Source: Paenibacillus radicibacter
GTDB lineage: Bacteria > Bacillota > Bacilli > Paenibacillales > NBRC-103111
Assembly: GCF_024721995.1 (NCBI RefSeq)
Contig: NZ_JANQBC010000005.1
Coordinates: forward strand, 186,001-250,000
Direction: 5' to 3'
DNA: 64,000 bases
Below are positions 52,399 to 61,445 of this stretch, piece by piece; the stretch's first letter is position 1; every line of letters starts with the position of its first letter. The notes beneath the pieces were generated by a model. It was not told where the DNA came from, did not search any database, and worked only from the letters and a program-made list of their open reading frames with translations. A program made the position numbers and the translations under genes.

Positions 52399-53433
52399 GT
52401 GAAAGCGATTACAGGTATTGGGTTATTTGTTATAGTCGGGTTTCTAACTGCCTATTTAATCGGATTTCAGCCCAATTTGAAAGAGCAGCTTCCTTACGAT
52501 GAGGAACAAAGAGGGCTGAAAGATCAAATTACGATCAAATTTAGCCATGTTGTAGCAGAGAACACGCCGAAGGGGCTTGCAGCAAGCTATTTTTCCAAGC
52601 TAGTGACCGAGATGTCCAATGATCGTATTGAAATTCAAGTGTATCCCAATGGGATGTTATATACGGAGAATACAGAAGTAGCTGCACTTCGACGTGGAGA
52701 TATTCAGATGATGGCACCCTCTTTCTCTACCATGAGTGCGATTAATAAGTCTTGGCTTGCAATGGATCTACCGTTTGCGTTTGATAATCAAGATGAAGTG
52801 GAACAAGCGTTAAATGGCGAATTAGGGAAAAAGTTGTTCCAGACACTTGATCCTTATGGGTTAAAAGGTGTTGCATTCTGGTTCAATGGGTTTAAGCAGT
52901 TGACGAGCAGTACAAATCCACTTCTAACCCTCAGTGATTTCAAGAATGTGAAGTTCCGTATTCAGCCGAGTCCAGTAATTGAACGTCAATTTAAGATGCT
53001 AGGTGCTTCTACTGCAGTTCTTCCATTTAATGAGGTGTATCATAATTTAGCGGTAGGCAATGTGAGTGGGCAAGAGAATACCATATCAAACATTGTGAGT
53101 AAGAAACTTTATCAAGTTCAGCACTATATGACGCTTAGTAATCATGGATATTTGGGTTATGCAGTTGTGTTTAACAGGAATTATTGGAACAATCTACCCT
53201 CAGACGTTCAAGAGATTCTAACCGAAGCACTACGCAGAACGACAGAGTGGACGAATCAACAAGCAGTGAAACATGAGGAGAAATTAAATCGTTTGCAGAA
53301 AGATGATTCACTTCAAATAAACATACTATCTGACGAAGTACGTCGGCAGTGGAAGGAACAGTCCAAAGTGTTATACGAGGAGTTCATGCCTAAGATCGGT
53401 AAAGAGCTCATGCAGTACATACCAGGCCCATAA
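52399..53433 (+). CDS. dctB: Dicarboxylate-binding protein, DctB/DctP family
   Basis: A 344-residue extracytoplasmic binding protein of the TRAP DctP fold: ITIKFSHVVAENTPKGLAASYFSKLVTEMSNDRIEIQVYPNGMLY, the RIQPSPVIERQFKMLGAS motif with the carboxylate-binding Arg, and NTISNIVSKKLYQVQHYMTLSNHGYLGY. An N-terminal membrane helix (about 5-25) without lipobox anchors it. No TRAP membrane subunits are nearby. In B. subtilis the matching DctB is a co-sensor with DctS and the transporter. GTG at 52399 follows GGAGG by 8 bp. Confidence 0.88.
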   Translation: MKAITGIGLFVIVGFLTAYLIGFQPNLKEQLPYDEEQRGLKDQITIKFSHVVAENTPKGLAASYFSKLVTEMSNDRIEIQVYPNGMLYTENTEVAALRRGDIQMMAPSFSTMSAINKSWLAMDLPFAFDNQDEVEQALNGELGKKLFQTLDPYGLKGVAFWFNGFKQLTSSTNPLLTLSDFKNVKFRIQPSPVIERQFKMLGASTAVLPFNEVYHNLAVGNVSGQENTISNIVSKKLYQVQHYMTLSNHGYLGYAVVFNRNYWNNLPSDVQEILTEALRRTTEWTNQQAVKHEEKLNRLQKDDSLQINILSDEVRRQWKEQSKVLYEEFMPKIGKELMQYIPGP

Positions 53434-53515
53434 GACCAAAACGAACAATATGACCATATTCTTGTGACCAAAATGTTTCTCTTATACACTAACTTCATTC
53501 GATAAAGCGTTTTCA
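53434..53515 (+). promoter_or_regulatory. Direct repeats and cre-like site before dctP
   Basis: GACCAAAA at 53434-53441 and 53466-53473, with GACCATAT at 53452-53459 between them, form spaced direct repeats suited to a response-regulator dimer such as DctR. ATAAAGCGTTTTCA (53502-53515) matches the catabolite (cre) consensus except at its first two positions and lies 25 bp before the gene, where CcpA could block transcription. Confidence 0.4.
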
Positions 53516-53540
53516 TAAAAGTGAAGTTGAGGTGTAAATC

Positions 53541-54818
53541 ATGAGAATTTTGAAGAATATGACGGTGCAAGTATTGCTTGCGATTGTAGTAGGTATTCTC
53601 TTCGGTCATTTCTTACCGAAGTATGCAGTGGAGATGAAGGTACTTGGTGACGTCTTTATTAAGCTCATCAAGATGGTGATTGCTCCTATCGTGTTCTTAA
53701 CGATTGTACACGGTATTGCGAGTATGGGTGATATGAAGAAAGTTGGACGTATTGGTGGTAAAGCGCTCTTGTACTTTGAGATCGTAACAACAATTGCACT
53801 AGCGATTGGTATTGTCGTTGTAAACCTTGTAAAACCAGGTGTGGGTATTGATCTTTCCAAAGCGACTGGTGACGTAAGTTCTTACGCGAAGAAAGCCGAA
53901 GAAAGTGGCGGCTTCATGGACTTCTTGGTAGGAATCGTACCAGATAACGTGGTTGCAGCTTTTGCTAAAGGCGATTTGCTTCCAATCTTGTTATTTGCAA
54001 TCTTGTTCGGTATTTCCATGACAGCGATGGGCAAGTCAGCAGAGCCGATTGTGAACTTGTTTGATCGTTTATCCAAAGCTTTCTTCGGTGTCGTAAATAT
54101 GATCATGAGAATTTCTCCTATTGCGGCGTTCGGTGGTATGTCATTCACAGTCGGTAAGTTTGGACTTAAATCATTGTACAATCTGGGTTCATTAATGGCA
54201 GCTGTATACATAACGATGTTCCTGTTCGTGATTGTCGTTCTTGGTTTGATATGCAGAATGTATAAATTCAGTATCTTTAAGTTCATTGCATACATTAAAG
54301 AAGAGATCATGCTCGTTCTAGGAACTTCTTCTTCTGAATCTGCACTACCTCGTATGATGGACAAAATGGAGAAATACGGTGCATCCAAGTCGGTTGTCGG
54401 TCTCGTTATTCCTACGGGTTACTCATTCAATCTAGATGGTACATCGATTTACTTATCGATGGCTGCAATTTTCGTAGCACAAGCTTCTGGCGTTGATCTT
54501 AGCATCTGGCAGCAGATTACTCTTCTTGGCGTATTGATGTTAACGTCTAAAGGTGCTGCAGGTGTAACAGGTTCAGGCTTTATTACACTTGCTGCGACGC
54601 TTGCGGCATTCCCAGAGATTCCAATGGTAGGTATGGCATTATTACTAGGTGTAGACCGCTTCATGTCTGAAGCACGTGCGATTACTAACTTGATCGGTAA
54701 CGGTGTAGCAACAATCGTAATTGCGAAGTCGGAAGGTGAGTTTAATCCGAATCGTGTTGTGTCAGAAAATACGGAAGTAGATTTACCCCAGGGTAACCCA
54801 GTACCAGCTAAAGCATAA
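53541..54818 (+). CDS. dctP: C4-dicarboxylate:cation symporter
   Basis: A 425-residue DAACS-family (GltP/DctA) symporter with eight helices and two re-entrant loops: [55 protein letters not shown] is the family core, followed by [27 protein letters not shown] and [28 protein letters not shown]. It imports succinate, fumarate or malate with Na+/H+. Gene order relative to dctB, dctS and dctR matches the B. subtilis dct locus in content but with the regulators turned around. Confidence 0.93.
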   Translation: MRILKNMTVQVLLAIVVGILFGHFLPKYAVEMKVLGDVFIKLIKMVIAPIVFLTIVHGIASMGDMKKVGRIGGKALLYFEIVTTIALAIGIVVVNLVKPGVGIDLSKATGDVSSYAKKAEESGGFMDFLVGIVPDNVVAAFAKGDLLPILLFAILFGISMTAMGKSAEPIVNLFDRLSKAFFGVVNMIMRISPIAAFGGMSFTVGKFGLKSLYNLGSLMAAVYITMFLFVIVVLGLICRMYKFSIFKFIAYIKEEIMLVLGTSSSESALPRMMDKMEKYGASKSVVGLVIPTGYSFNLDGTSIYLSMAAIFVAQASGVDLSIWQQITLLGVLMLTSKGAAGVTGSGFITLAATLAAFPEIPMVGMALLLGVDRFMSEARAITNLIGNGVATIVIAKSEGEFNPNRVVSENTEVDLPQGNPVPAKA

Positions 54819-54840
54819 ATAGGATTTGAAAATGATAATG

Positions 54841-54876
54841 AAAGCTCTCTGTCCTACAAGGCGGAGAGCTTTTTAT
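54841..54876 (+). terminator. Terminator after dctP
   Basis: AAAGCTCTC / GAGAGCTTT with inner GTC/GGC pairing, then TTTT. Confidence 0.8.
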
Positions 54877-55036
54877 CGGATGAATAGACATGGAAGATTG
54901 CTTGTACCAATTGGAAAATGAAGGTAGAATAGAAGGACAAGAATAGTGGCCAAGTGTTGCAACACTTGGTCTTTCTTTATCTCAACTAAGTGTATCTGAA
55001 ATCTTAGTTAAATTCGTTAATAAGGAGTTTTTCACC

Positions 55037-55441
55037 ATGACAGATATCTCAAGTACAATTCCTCATCGCTACCCGTTCTTAATGATTGATCGGATTATTG
55101 GGATGGAGCAGGGAAAGTGGGCACGGGGTATTAAGAATGTGACAATGAATGAATGGTATATCACCAACAGTACCTCTTATATGCCGCATGTGATGCTTGT
55201 AGAAGCACTTGCTCAGCTAGGTGCTTTTGCAACGCTTAATAGCGAAGGTAACCGTTTAGGATTCTTGTCATCGACAAATGGCATTCAATTTGTAGGCAAT
55301 GCTTATCCAGGTGATTGCGTGGAACTATTCTATGAAGTCATCAAGCAGCGTAGAGGTTTTATAGTAGGTAGAGGCGAAGCAAAAGTGAATGATCAAGTCA
55401 TCGTACGCGCGGATGAGATTATGATTTATGTGCAGGCGTAA
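55037..55441 (+). CDS. FabZ-like hydroxyacyl dehydratase
   Basis: A 134-residue hot-dog fold protein: IPHRYPFLMIDRIIGME at the start, as in FabZ, and MPHVMLVEALAQLGAFATL where FabZ has PGVLxxEALAQ, keeping the catalytic Glu. The HRYPFLMID histidine is the equivalent structural site; the usual catalytic His in HFP is replaced by Tyr-Met-Pro-His. It lies outside a fatty-acid gene cluster and may be a specialised paralogue. AAGGAG precedes the ATG. Confidence 0.8.
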   Translation: MTDISSTIPHRYPFLMIDRIIGMEQGKWARGIKNVTMNEWYITNSTSYMPHVMLVEALAQLGAFATLNSEGNRLGFLSSTNGIQFVGNAYPGDCVELFYEVIKQRRGFIVGRGEAKVNDQVIVRADEIMIYVQA

Positions 55442-55461
55442 TGCCTTCAGGAGGTTATGAC

Positions 55462-55959
55462 ATGTCAACGAATTGGACAGATTCTTATGCAGGTCAACTT
55501 CGGAAAGTCGTTGGTCATCAACAATTAATCATTCCTTCGATTCGGGCACTTATTTTTGATGATGAAGGACGATTGTTATTTATAGAACGAAGAGGAAGCA
55601 GGCTTTGGGCGCTGCCTGCAGGTGGAATTGAACTAAATGAATCTATTTTTCAATGTCTACAGCGTGAAGTAAAAGAAGAGACCGGGCTTGATGTTGTAGA
55701 AGCTACACTAATCGCGGTCTATACAGGAACGCAATATACGGTGAAAACTAGCTACGGAGATATGTATCAAGGCTTTGAGTTTCTGTATCGTGTAGACAAT
55801 TGGCAAGGGACATTGTCGCTAGAGACAGATGAAACTAGAAATGCTGCCTTCTTTGCATTGAATGATCCCCCTCAGATTGAAGACGGTTACTGGTCTGAGC
55901 ACCATCTAGAAGTGATGAATGACTATCACCAATTTAACGGCGTACCATTTAATAAATAA
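55462..55959 (+). CDS. NUDIX hydrolase
   Basis: A 165-residue NUDIX protein with a complete box, GGIELNESIFQCLQREVKEETGLDV (G-x5-E-x7-REVxEExG). It should cleave a nucleoside diphosphate linked to another moiety; substrate unknown. ATG at 55462 follows AGGAGG by 7 bp. The ATG at 55441, overlapping the previous stop, has no site of its own. Confidence 0.93.
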   Translation: MSTNWTDSYAGQLRKVVGHQQLIIPSIRALIFDDEGRLLFIERRGSRLWALPAGGIELNESIFQCLQREVKEETGLDVVEATLIAVYTGTQYTVKTSYGDMYQGFEFLYRVDNWQGTLSLETDETRNAAFFALNDPPQIEDGYWSEHHLEVMNDYHQFNGVPFNK

Positions 55960-55986
55960 CAATCTAATTATTAGGAGGCAATCCTC

Positions 55987-56442
55987 ATGACAATATCTAT
56001 TGAACAAAAATTAGTAGAACTAGGAATCGAATTACCCCCTGCAAGTAACCCTGCGGCTAAATATGCGAACTATGTGATTGCGAACGGTTTCTTATATGTA
56101 TCTGGGAAAGGCCCTCAAGGCACACCTAAGGGAAAGCTCGGTCAAGCATTTACGACTCCAGAAGGTTATCAATTTGCAAGATCTGCTGGTATTGAAGTAT
56201 TAGCGGTTGTTAAAGATGCTCTAGGCACGCTAGATCGTGTTAAACAAGTCGTAAAGATCCAAGGATTTATTAATGCAGATCCAGCATTTGAAGAGCATGC
56301 AAAAGTATTAGATGGCTGTTCGGAGCTTATGGTTGAAGTTTTTGGTGACAAAGGCTTGCATGCCCGCTCCGTATTCGGCGCGATGTCCGTTCGTGCGAAT
56401 CTACCGATCATTATTGATTCTATTTTCCAAATCGAAGAGTAG
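55987..56442 (+). CDS. RidA family protein
   Basis: A 151-residue YjgF/RidA-family protein of the longer YjgH-like type: SIEQKLVELGIELPPASNPAAKYANYVIANGFLYVSGKGP, then LDRVKQVVKIQGFINADPAFEEHAKVLDGCSELMVEVFG and HARSVFGAMSVRANLPIIIDSIFQI. Classic RidA removes 2-aminoacrylate-type enamines; the arginine of that active site aligns with ARS. Such damage-control activity fits a genome rich in serine dehydratases, but no direct link is shown. Confidence 0.88.
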   Translation: MTISIEQKLVELGIELPPASNPAAKYANYVIANGFLYVSGKGPQGTPKGKLGQAFTTPEGYQFARSAGIEVLAVVKDALGTLDRVKQVVKIQGFINADPAFEEHAKVLDGCSELMVEVFGDKGLHARSVFGAMSVRANLPIIIDSIFQIEE

Positions 56443-56456
56443 AGGTGGTTAACCAC

Positions 56457-57161
56457 ATGAGACAGATCATTGCGATGGGTGGCGGGGGATTCTCGATGGA
56501 ACCAGACAACCTGCTGCTTGATCAATATATACTTAGCCAAGTGAAATCGAGTCAACCGAAAGTCTGCTTCATTCCAACAGCAAGCGGTGATTCTCAAGGC
56601 TATATCGATCGGTTCTATCAATCTTTCGAACATCTTCCATGTGTTCCGACCCACCTGACATTATTTAAGAATCAACCTCGCAATTTGGAAGAGTTCATTC
56701 TCTCGAAAGACATTCTATATGTAGGCGGTGGGAATACGCGCAATATGCTCGTACTCTGGAGAGAGTGGGGACTTGATCAGATTTTACGTACCGCATTGGA
56801 CAATGGCGTGATTCTTGCAGGACTTAGTGCAGGTGCGATCTGTTGGTTTGAAGGAGGGGTTACCGATTCTATTCCCGGCGAACTAACAGGGCTTAAGTGT
56901 TTAGGACTTCTTGCCGGAAGCAGTTGCCCCCATTACGATGGGGAGAGTGATCGTAGATCCAGTTACCATCGACTCTTAATGGACAATAAAATTGGTGGCG
57001 GCATCGCCTTAGATGACGGAGTCGCAGCTCATTATGTAGATGGTAGGATCCATCAGATCGTAAGTTCTAGACCACAAGCGAAAGCTTATTTCGTTTCGAT
57101 GACGAATCATCAAGTATCGGAAAGCATACACACCCCTGTCTACCTCGGTGCTCAGTCCTGA
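56457..57161 (+). CDS. Peptidase E family protein (S51)
   Basis: A 234-residue S51 peptidase with the nucleophile S124 in LAGLSAGAICWFEGG, YVGGGNTRNMLVLWREWG, and FIPTASGDSQGYIDRFYQSF. Family members cleave N-terminal Asp dipeptides or, in related forms, cyanophycin. ATG at 56457 follows AGAGGTGG by 8 bp. It is 14 bp after the RidA stop and so probably cotranscribed. Confidence 0.9.
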   Translation: MRQIIAMGGGGFSMEPDNLLLDQYILSQVKSSQPKVCFIPTASGDSQGYIDRFYQSFEHLPCVPTHLTLFKNQPRNLEEFILSKDILYVGGGNTRNMLVLWREWGLDQILRTALDNGVILAGLSAGAICWFEGGVTDSIPGELTGLKCLGLLAGSSCPHYDGESDRRSSYHRLLMDNKIGGGIALDDGVAAHYVDGRIHQIVSSRPQAKAYFVSMTNHQVSESIHTPVYLGAQS

Positions 57162-57196
57162 CGAATCTTTCATCCGGAAGGGACGATTCTAACCGC

Positions 57197-59284
57197 ATGC
57201 AGACGCAAGAATTCGTAGCGAAGTTATGGAAATTGTGCGATATCCTTCGGGATGATGGCATTGTATATCATGAATATGTGACAGAGCTATCGTATCTTTT
57301 ATTACTTAAGATGCTTAAGGAAAAAGCGGAAGAAGCCTCGATTCCGCAAGCCTATCGTTGGGACAGCCTGACTTCGCTTCAAGGCGTAGAAATGTTGCGG
57401 CACTATCGTGGTCTGCTGGCATATCTAGGTACAGAAGCAAATCATGTGCGTGTGCGTCAAATTTATGCTCAAGCGGTATCACGAATTGATCATCCCCAGA
57501 GCTTGGAGCAGATGGTACGTACGATCGACGGTATCAAGTGGTATAGTAGCACGGAGGAAAGTTTCGGTAACTTGTATGAAGGGTTATTAGAGAAGAATGC
57601 GGGGGAGAAGAAGTCCGGTGCAGGGCAATACTTTACCCCGCGTCTGCTCATTGATGTTATCGTTAAGCTCGTGAAGCCACAGGCAGGTGAAGCATGCCAT
57701 GATCCCGCGGCAGGGACTTTCGGCTTTATGGTCGCAGCAAGCGAGTATGTAAAGAAACAGGCCGATCACAATCCTCAAACTCATCAACAAGTACAATTTC
57801 AACGAGAGCACGCTTTCTCAGGTAGTGAGCTTGTCCAAGAGACGCATCGTTTGGCATTAATGAACGCCCTATTGCATGGGATCGAGGGGAATATTATACT
57901 CGGAGACTCTCTTGCTTCGAATCACCACGAACAATATGATGTTATACTGACCAATCCCCCTTTTGGCACGAAAAAAGGAGACAAAGCGTCTCGTCTAGAA
58001 TCCAGCTACTCCACATTCAATAAACCTTTTAACTTCTTACAGCTTATCTTGCAGCGTTTAAAAACACATTCAAATGCGCGCGCAGCAGTAGTCGTTCCGG
58101 ATCATGTGCTATTTCAAGATGGTGAAGGAACCCGAATTCGAGAAGAATTAATGAATACGTGTCATTTACATACAGTTTTGCGACTGCCGACAGGGATATT
58201 TTATGCGCAGGGCGTGAAGACGAATGTCCTCTTTTTCAATCGGGGAGAGGAGGATTCTTCCAATACGAAGGAAGTATGGTTCTACGACTTGCGCACAGGT
58301 ATGCCGAGATTTGGCAAAAGGACACACCTTACTGCTGAACATTTCGAATCATTCATTCGGGCATATACAGCGAAGGATCGATCTCGTATTCAAGACGAAC
58401 GCTTGCAAGTAAAGTCGCGTCAGGAGATTGAGCGCGCTGGTAACCACCTAGATATGGGTCTGCTTAACCACACCATAGACAAGGCAATCGTACATATTCC
58501 TACCCTCATACATTCCACAGAACATGCTGCAACAAGGCTGATTCAAGCATCTAACGAACTTAGCTCCATCACGCAATATTTAAGATCCATCGAGGATCAG
58601 ACCGAAACCGATTCAATACCCGATCACTGGCGAATGGCAGCATGGGGAGAAGTCGGTACATTCCACCATGGGAGTGCATTCCCACACGCTTACCAGAATA
58701 ACTCGCAAGAAGCTATTTCATTCTACAAGGTTGGTAGCTTGCGTGAAGTAGGATCAGATGGGCATTTGCCTAGAGCTAAAGATACGATTTCGGAAGAATC
58801 GAGAATAGGGCTTCGTGCGGCGTTAGTTCCTGCGAATGCGATTGTTTTTGCCAAAATTGGCGAAGCGATCAAATTGAATAGAAGAGCGCTGCTTCAGCAT
58901 CCTGCCTGCATCGATAACAACCTCATCGCATTCTCTTGCCAATCTACAATCGTTCATCATCGGTATGTTTATTATTGGTCGCAAGCGGTCAACTTTTATG
59001 AGCTAACGCAAGCAAGTGCAGTTCCGTCGATTCGCAAAATGTCGCTAGCGAACCTGCCGATCCCCCTTCCTCCAATCGAGGAACAACTCGTCATTATTCG
59101 ACAATTGGAGAGTTTGCTGGGCCTTGTCTATCGTGCATTTCAAGCTATAGATGAAGCTAACGGCTTATTTACAGCTAGATCTCAAGCCCGTAATCAAGTA
59201 TATCCAAGCGGTATGTTAAGTGAACAGATCATTCGTCTGGCTCTGCAAGGGAAACTGAGTCAGGCATTTGAAGTGCGAAGATAA
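57197..59284 (+). CDS. HsdM-HsdS fusion: orphan type I N6-adenine methyltransferase
   Basis: A 695-residue fusion. 1-135: HsdM N-terminal helical domain. 140-410: methyltransferase with GAGQYFTPRLLIDVIVKLVKP, SAM loop DPAAGTFGF (169-177; HsdM usually has GTGGF or GTAGF) and catalytic NPPF (253-256). 476-630: one HsdS-type target recognition domain ending LANLPIPLPPIEEQ, then a conserved helix (628-665). Normal HsdS has two recognition domains, so this half-S would need to dimerise. No hsdR or separate hsdS is nearby and flanking genes are metabolic. Likely a stand-alone methylation system. Confidence 0.88.
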   Translation: MQTQEFVAKLWKLCDILRDDGIVYHEYVTELSYLLLLKMLKEKAEEASIPQAYRWDSLTSLQGVEMLRHYRGLLAYLGTEANHVRVRQIYAQAVSRIDHPQSLEQMVRTIDGIKWYSSTEESFGNLYEGLLEKNAGEKKSGAGQYFTPRLLIDVIVKLVKPQAGEACHDPAAGTFGFMVAASEYVKKQADHNPQTHQQVQFQREHAFSGSELVQETHRLALMNALLHGIEGNIILGDSLASNHHEQYDVILTNPPFGTKKGDKASRLESSYSTFNKPFNFLQLILQRLKTHSNARAAVVVPDHVLFQDGEGTRIREELMNTCHLHTVLRLPTGIFYAQGVKTNVLFFNRGEEDSSNTKEVWFYDLRTGMPRFGKRTHLTAEHFESFIRAYTAKDRSRIQDERLQVKSRQEIERAGNHLDMGLLNHTIDKAIVHIPTLIHSTEHAATRLIQASNELSSITQYLRSIEDQTETDSIPDHWRMAAWGEVGTFHHGSAFPHAYQNNSQEAISFYKVGSLREVGSDGHLPRAKDTISEESRIGLRAALVPANAIVFAKIGEAIKLNRRALLQHPACIDNNLIAFSCQSTIVHHRYVYYWSQAVNFYELTQASAVPSIRKMSLANLPIPLPPIEEQLVIIRQLESLLGLVYRAFQAIDEANGLFTARSQARNQVYPSGMLSEQIIRLALQGKLSQAFEVRR

Positions 59285-59368
59285 CAGGTTCATGTAATTT
59301 CCTAAGTACCTAAAGAATACTGTGTACGAGAGGAGTTTTGACGAATGAAACGAAGAGGGAGGGATAGA

Positions 59369-59983
59369 ATGAAGATTATTGTATTTGGTGCAAGTGGCGG
59401 GACGGGGCATCATTTTGTTGAACAGGCACTTCAAGCGGGGCACGAAGTGAGTGCATTTGTTCGATCTAGCGCGAGAATTGAAATGAGTGATCCCAAATTA
59501 CAAGTTATCGTTGGCGATGCTTGTGATCCGATTGCAGTGAAGGAAGCAGTTGCGAGTCATGACGCAGTTGTGGTTAGTCTTGGTGTACGAGGCAGCAGCA
59601 AATCGCTGCTTTTAAGTGAAATGACAGGCAACATTATGGATGGGATGCGCGATCACGGGATTAATCGTGTTCTATACGTTGCAGCAGCAGGTATTTATAA
59701 CGAGATACCGGGTATTGTAGGGATGGCTTCCAAAATATTCTTACGTCATGTTCTTGCTGATCATCGCAGTGCAGTTGAACGCATTAAATCGAGTCATGCC
59801 ATTTGGACGATTGCGCGTCCGCTACATCTTATTGATACGCCACTAACTGGCAAATACCGAGCAACGATGCAAGGCGTACCTGTAGGCGGACAAAAAATTG
59901 CCCGCGCAGATGTCGCTCACTTTTTACTACATGCACTCTCGCATGAACGACATGAACGAACGTCAGTTGGTCTTGCTTACTAG
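59369..59983 (+). CDS. NAD(P)-binding protein (atypical SDR)
   Basis: A 204-residue NAD(P)H-binding protein of the NmrA/YwnB group: IIVFGASGGTGHHFVEQALQAGHEVSAFVR is the Rossmann loop; VIVGDACDPIAVKEAVASHDAVVVSLG, RVLYVAAAGIYNEIPG and WTIARPLHL follow. Substrate unknown. ATG at 59369 follows GGGAGGG by 6 bp. Its stop codon overlaps the stop of the convergent ROK gene (shared CTAG). Confidence 0.85.
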   Translation: MKIIVFGASGGTGHHFVEQALQAGHEVSAFVRSSARIEMSDPKLQVIVGDACDPIAVKEAVASHDAVVVSLGVRGSSKSLLLSEMTGNIMDGMRDHGINRVLYVAAAGIYNEIPGIVGMASKIFLRHVLADHRSAVERIKSSHAIWTIARPLHLIDTPLTGKYRATMQGVPVGGQKIARADVAHFLLHALSHERHERTSVGLAY

Positions 59984-61179
59984 GGGATCACAACCATTAT
60001 CGCTGCACCGTATGTAATCGCTTCTCCACCTAGATTGCCTCGTGTAAATGCGGGTTCATAGGCTGGATATCCGCAAGTACGTTCTAATGCAATTCGTGTA
60101 CATATTTCATAGAAAAGTGGATCGCTACCGGCTAAAGGTCCGCCAAGCACAATTTTGTCCGGATGGAGCAGATTGATCATATTCGCAAGACCAATCCCAA
60201 AGTAACTTGCAGATTCAGCTATTAGCTCCATAGCAAGTGGATCTTGATGCTTAATGGCTTCTCTTAAATGTGTAAATGTTAATTGGTCAATATCGGTGTC
60301 ACCGGATATAAGGCTGCTCACTCGTCCTCGCTTGAGCAGCGCTTTCGCGCGCTTAATAAGTGAAGGAATGGTTACATATGACTCCCAACTACCGTAATTC
60401 CCAGAATCGTCCAGACGGATGCCATCGGTTTGAATAATCATCTGCCCGATTGATTGCTCAATAGCAGCATTACCGGGCATGATGTTTCCTTGATATAACA
60501 TCGAAGAACGTATCCCGACCCCAGCATGCACATAGAGCATCAGTGGATACTTTTTCGCACCCTCCGACCAATATTCACCCCTAATGGCGGTATTAACCCC
60601 AATATCAAGTACAATTTGCAGTCCAAGCTCACGTTCCAGATCATCGCGAATGTGAATATCACTCCAACCGGACGCTGGAAAATGTAGCGGGGAGAGGATC
60701 GTTCCCGTTGCTAGATCAAGCGGCCCCACTGCACCAATCCCTAGTCCAAGCACTTGAGAGGTTGTGATGTGATGCTTGTCCATCATAGACTTCACAGTGG
60801 CAATGACATCTTTTAAGAATACGTCGGATGTGCTCTCACGCGACATTTTCCAATGCACATCATCTAATTTATTCATTGCAAAATCATATAACACGAGCAT
60901 GGAGAAGGTTCGCGAAATTTCGAGGCCAAAGACATAGGCATAACTTGGATTGATGGCATAAAGAATGGGTTTTCTCCCGCCCGTGGATTCCCCGAATCCT
61001 GCTTCTATAATCAATTTTTCGTTACATAGATCTTCTAATGTTCGAGTCAGTGTACTTCCTGTTAGTGTTGTTAGTTCCAGAAGTTCAAGCTTCGATAGGA
61101 ATGTGTGGCTCCGAATGATGCTGTATATTTCTTTATCATTGCGTTTTTTCATAATTTCTCGAAAAAGACCATTCATCAT
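59980..61179 (-). CDS. ROK-family transcriptional regulator without zinc site
   Basis: A 399-residue regulator: winged helix (about 15-75, FLSKLELLELTTLTGSTLTRTLEDLCNEKLIIEAG...GGRKP) and a ROK sugar-kinase-like domain. The ROK zinc motif GH...CxCGxxGCxE reads GQ (245-246) and DDSGNYGSWE (257-266), so its His and Cys ligands are gone. The catalytic Asp of the NDAN motif is also replaced (DIGVN, 192-196), so it is no kinase. AGGAGG lies 13 bp before the ATG. Targets are unknown; the azoR-side gene is divergent. Confidence 0.88.
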   Translation of the reverse strand: MMNGLFREIMKKRNDKEIYSIIRSHTFLSKLELLELTTLTGSTLTRTLEDLCNEKLIIEAGFGESTGGRKPILYAINPSYAYVFGLEISRTFSMLVLYDFAMNKLDDVHWKMSRESTSDVFLKDVIATVKSMMDKHHITTSQVLGLGIGAVGPLDLATGTILSPLHFPASGWSDIHIRDDLERELGLQIVLDIGVNTAIRGEYWSEGAKKYPLMLYVHAGVGIRSSMLYQGNIMPGNAAIEQSIGQMIIQTDGIRLDDSGNYGSWESYVTIPSLIKRAKALLKRGRVSSLISGDTDIDQLTFTHLREAIKHQDPLAMELIAESASYFGIGLANMINLLHPDKIVLGGPLAGSDPLFYEICTRIALERTCGYPAYEPAFTRGNLGGEAITYGAAIMVVIP

Positions 61180-61283
61180 CGCTATCAGCTAACCTCCTGC
61201 TAGATATCATTGTGCATTTAGTATATTCTAAATTTACACATAAAGGAAAATGTTTTGACGTAAAACATATACTTGACATAACC

Positions 61284-61386
61284 ATATCTTTAATTTAAGA
61301 TATTAATTATTAATTTCATATGTTTTTAAAGCCACTAACTTATTTCAAGTAAATAGTTATTGACAAAGCATAGAAAATTATATAAT
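61284..61386 (+). promoter_or_regulatory. Operator candidate and promoter before azoreductase
   Basis: ATATCTTTAATTTAAGATAT (61284-61303) is a dyad with 9 of 10 pairs matched. Downstream TTGACA (61360-61365) and TATAAT (61381-61386) are 15 bp apart, shorter than usual. The whole 265-bp divergent spacer between the ROK gene and the azoreductase is very AT rich and holds no gene. Confidence 0.45.
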
Positions 61387-61445
61387 ATACTTTCTATACA
61401 AATAAGTTTATAAAATAGAAAACAAAATTAGGAGTGTTTAAAATT

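Noticed and set aside
52399-53433. TRAP transporter system
   Set aside because: Only the binding-protein fold is present. There are no DctQ/DctM subunits, and the neighbouring symporter and DctS/DctR point to a co-sensor.
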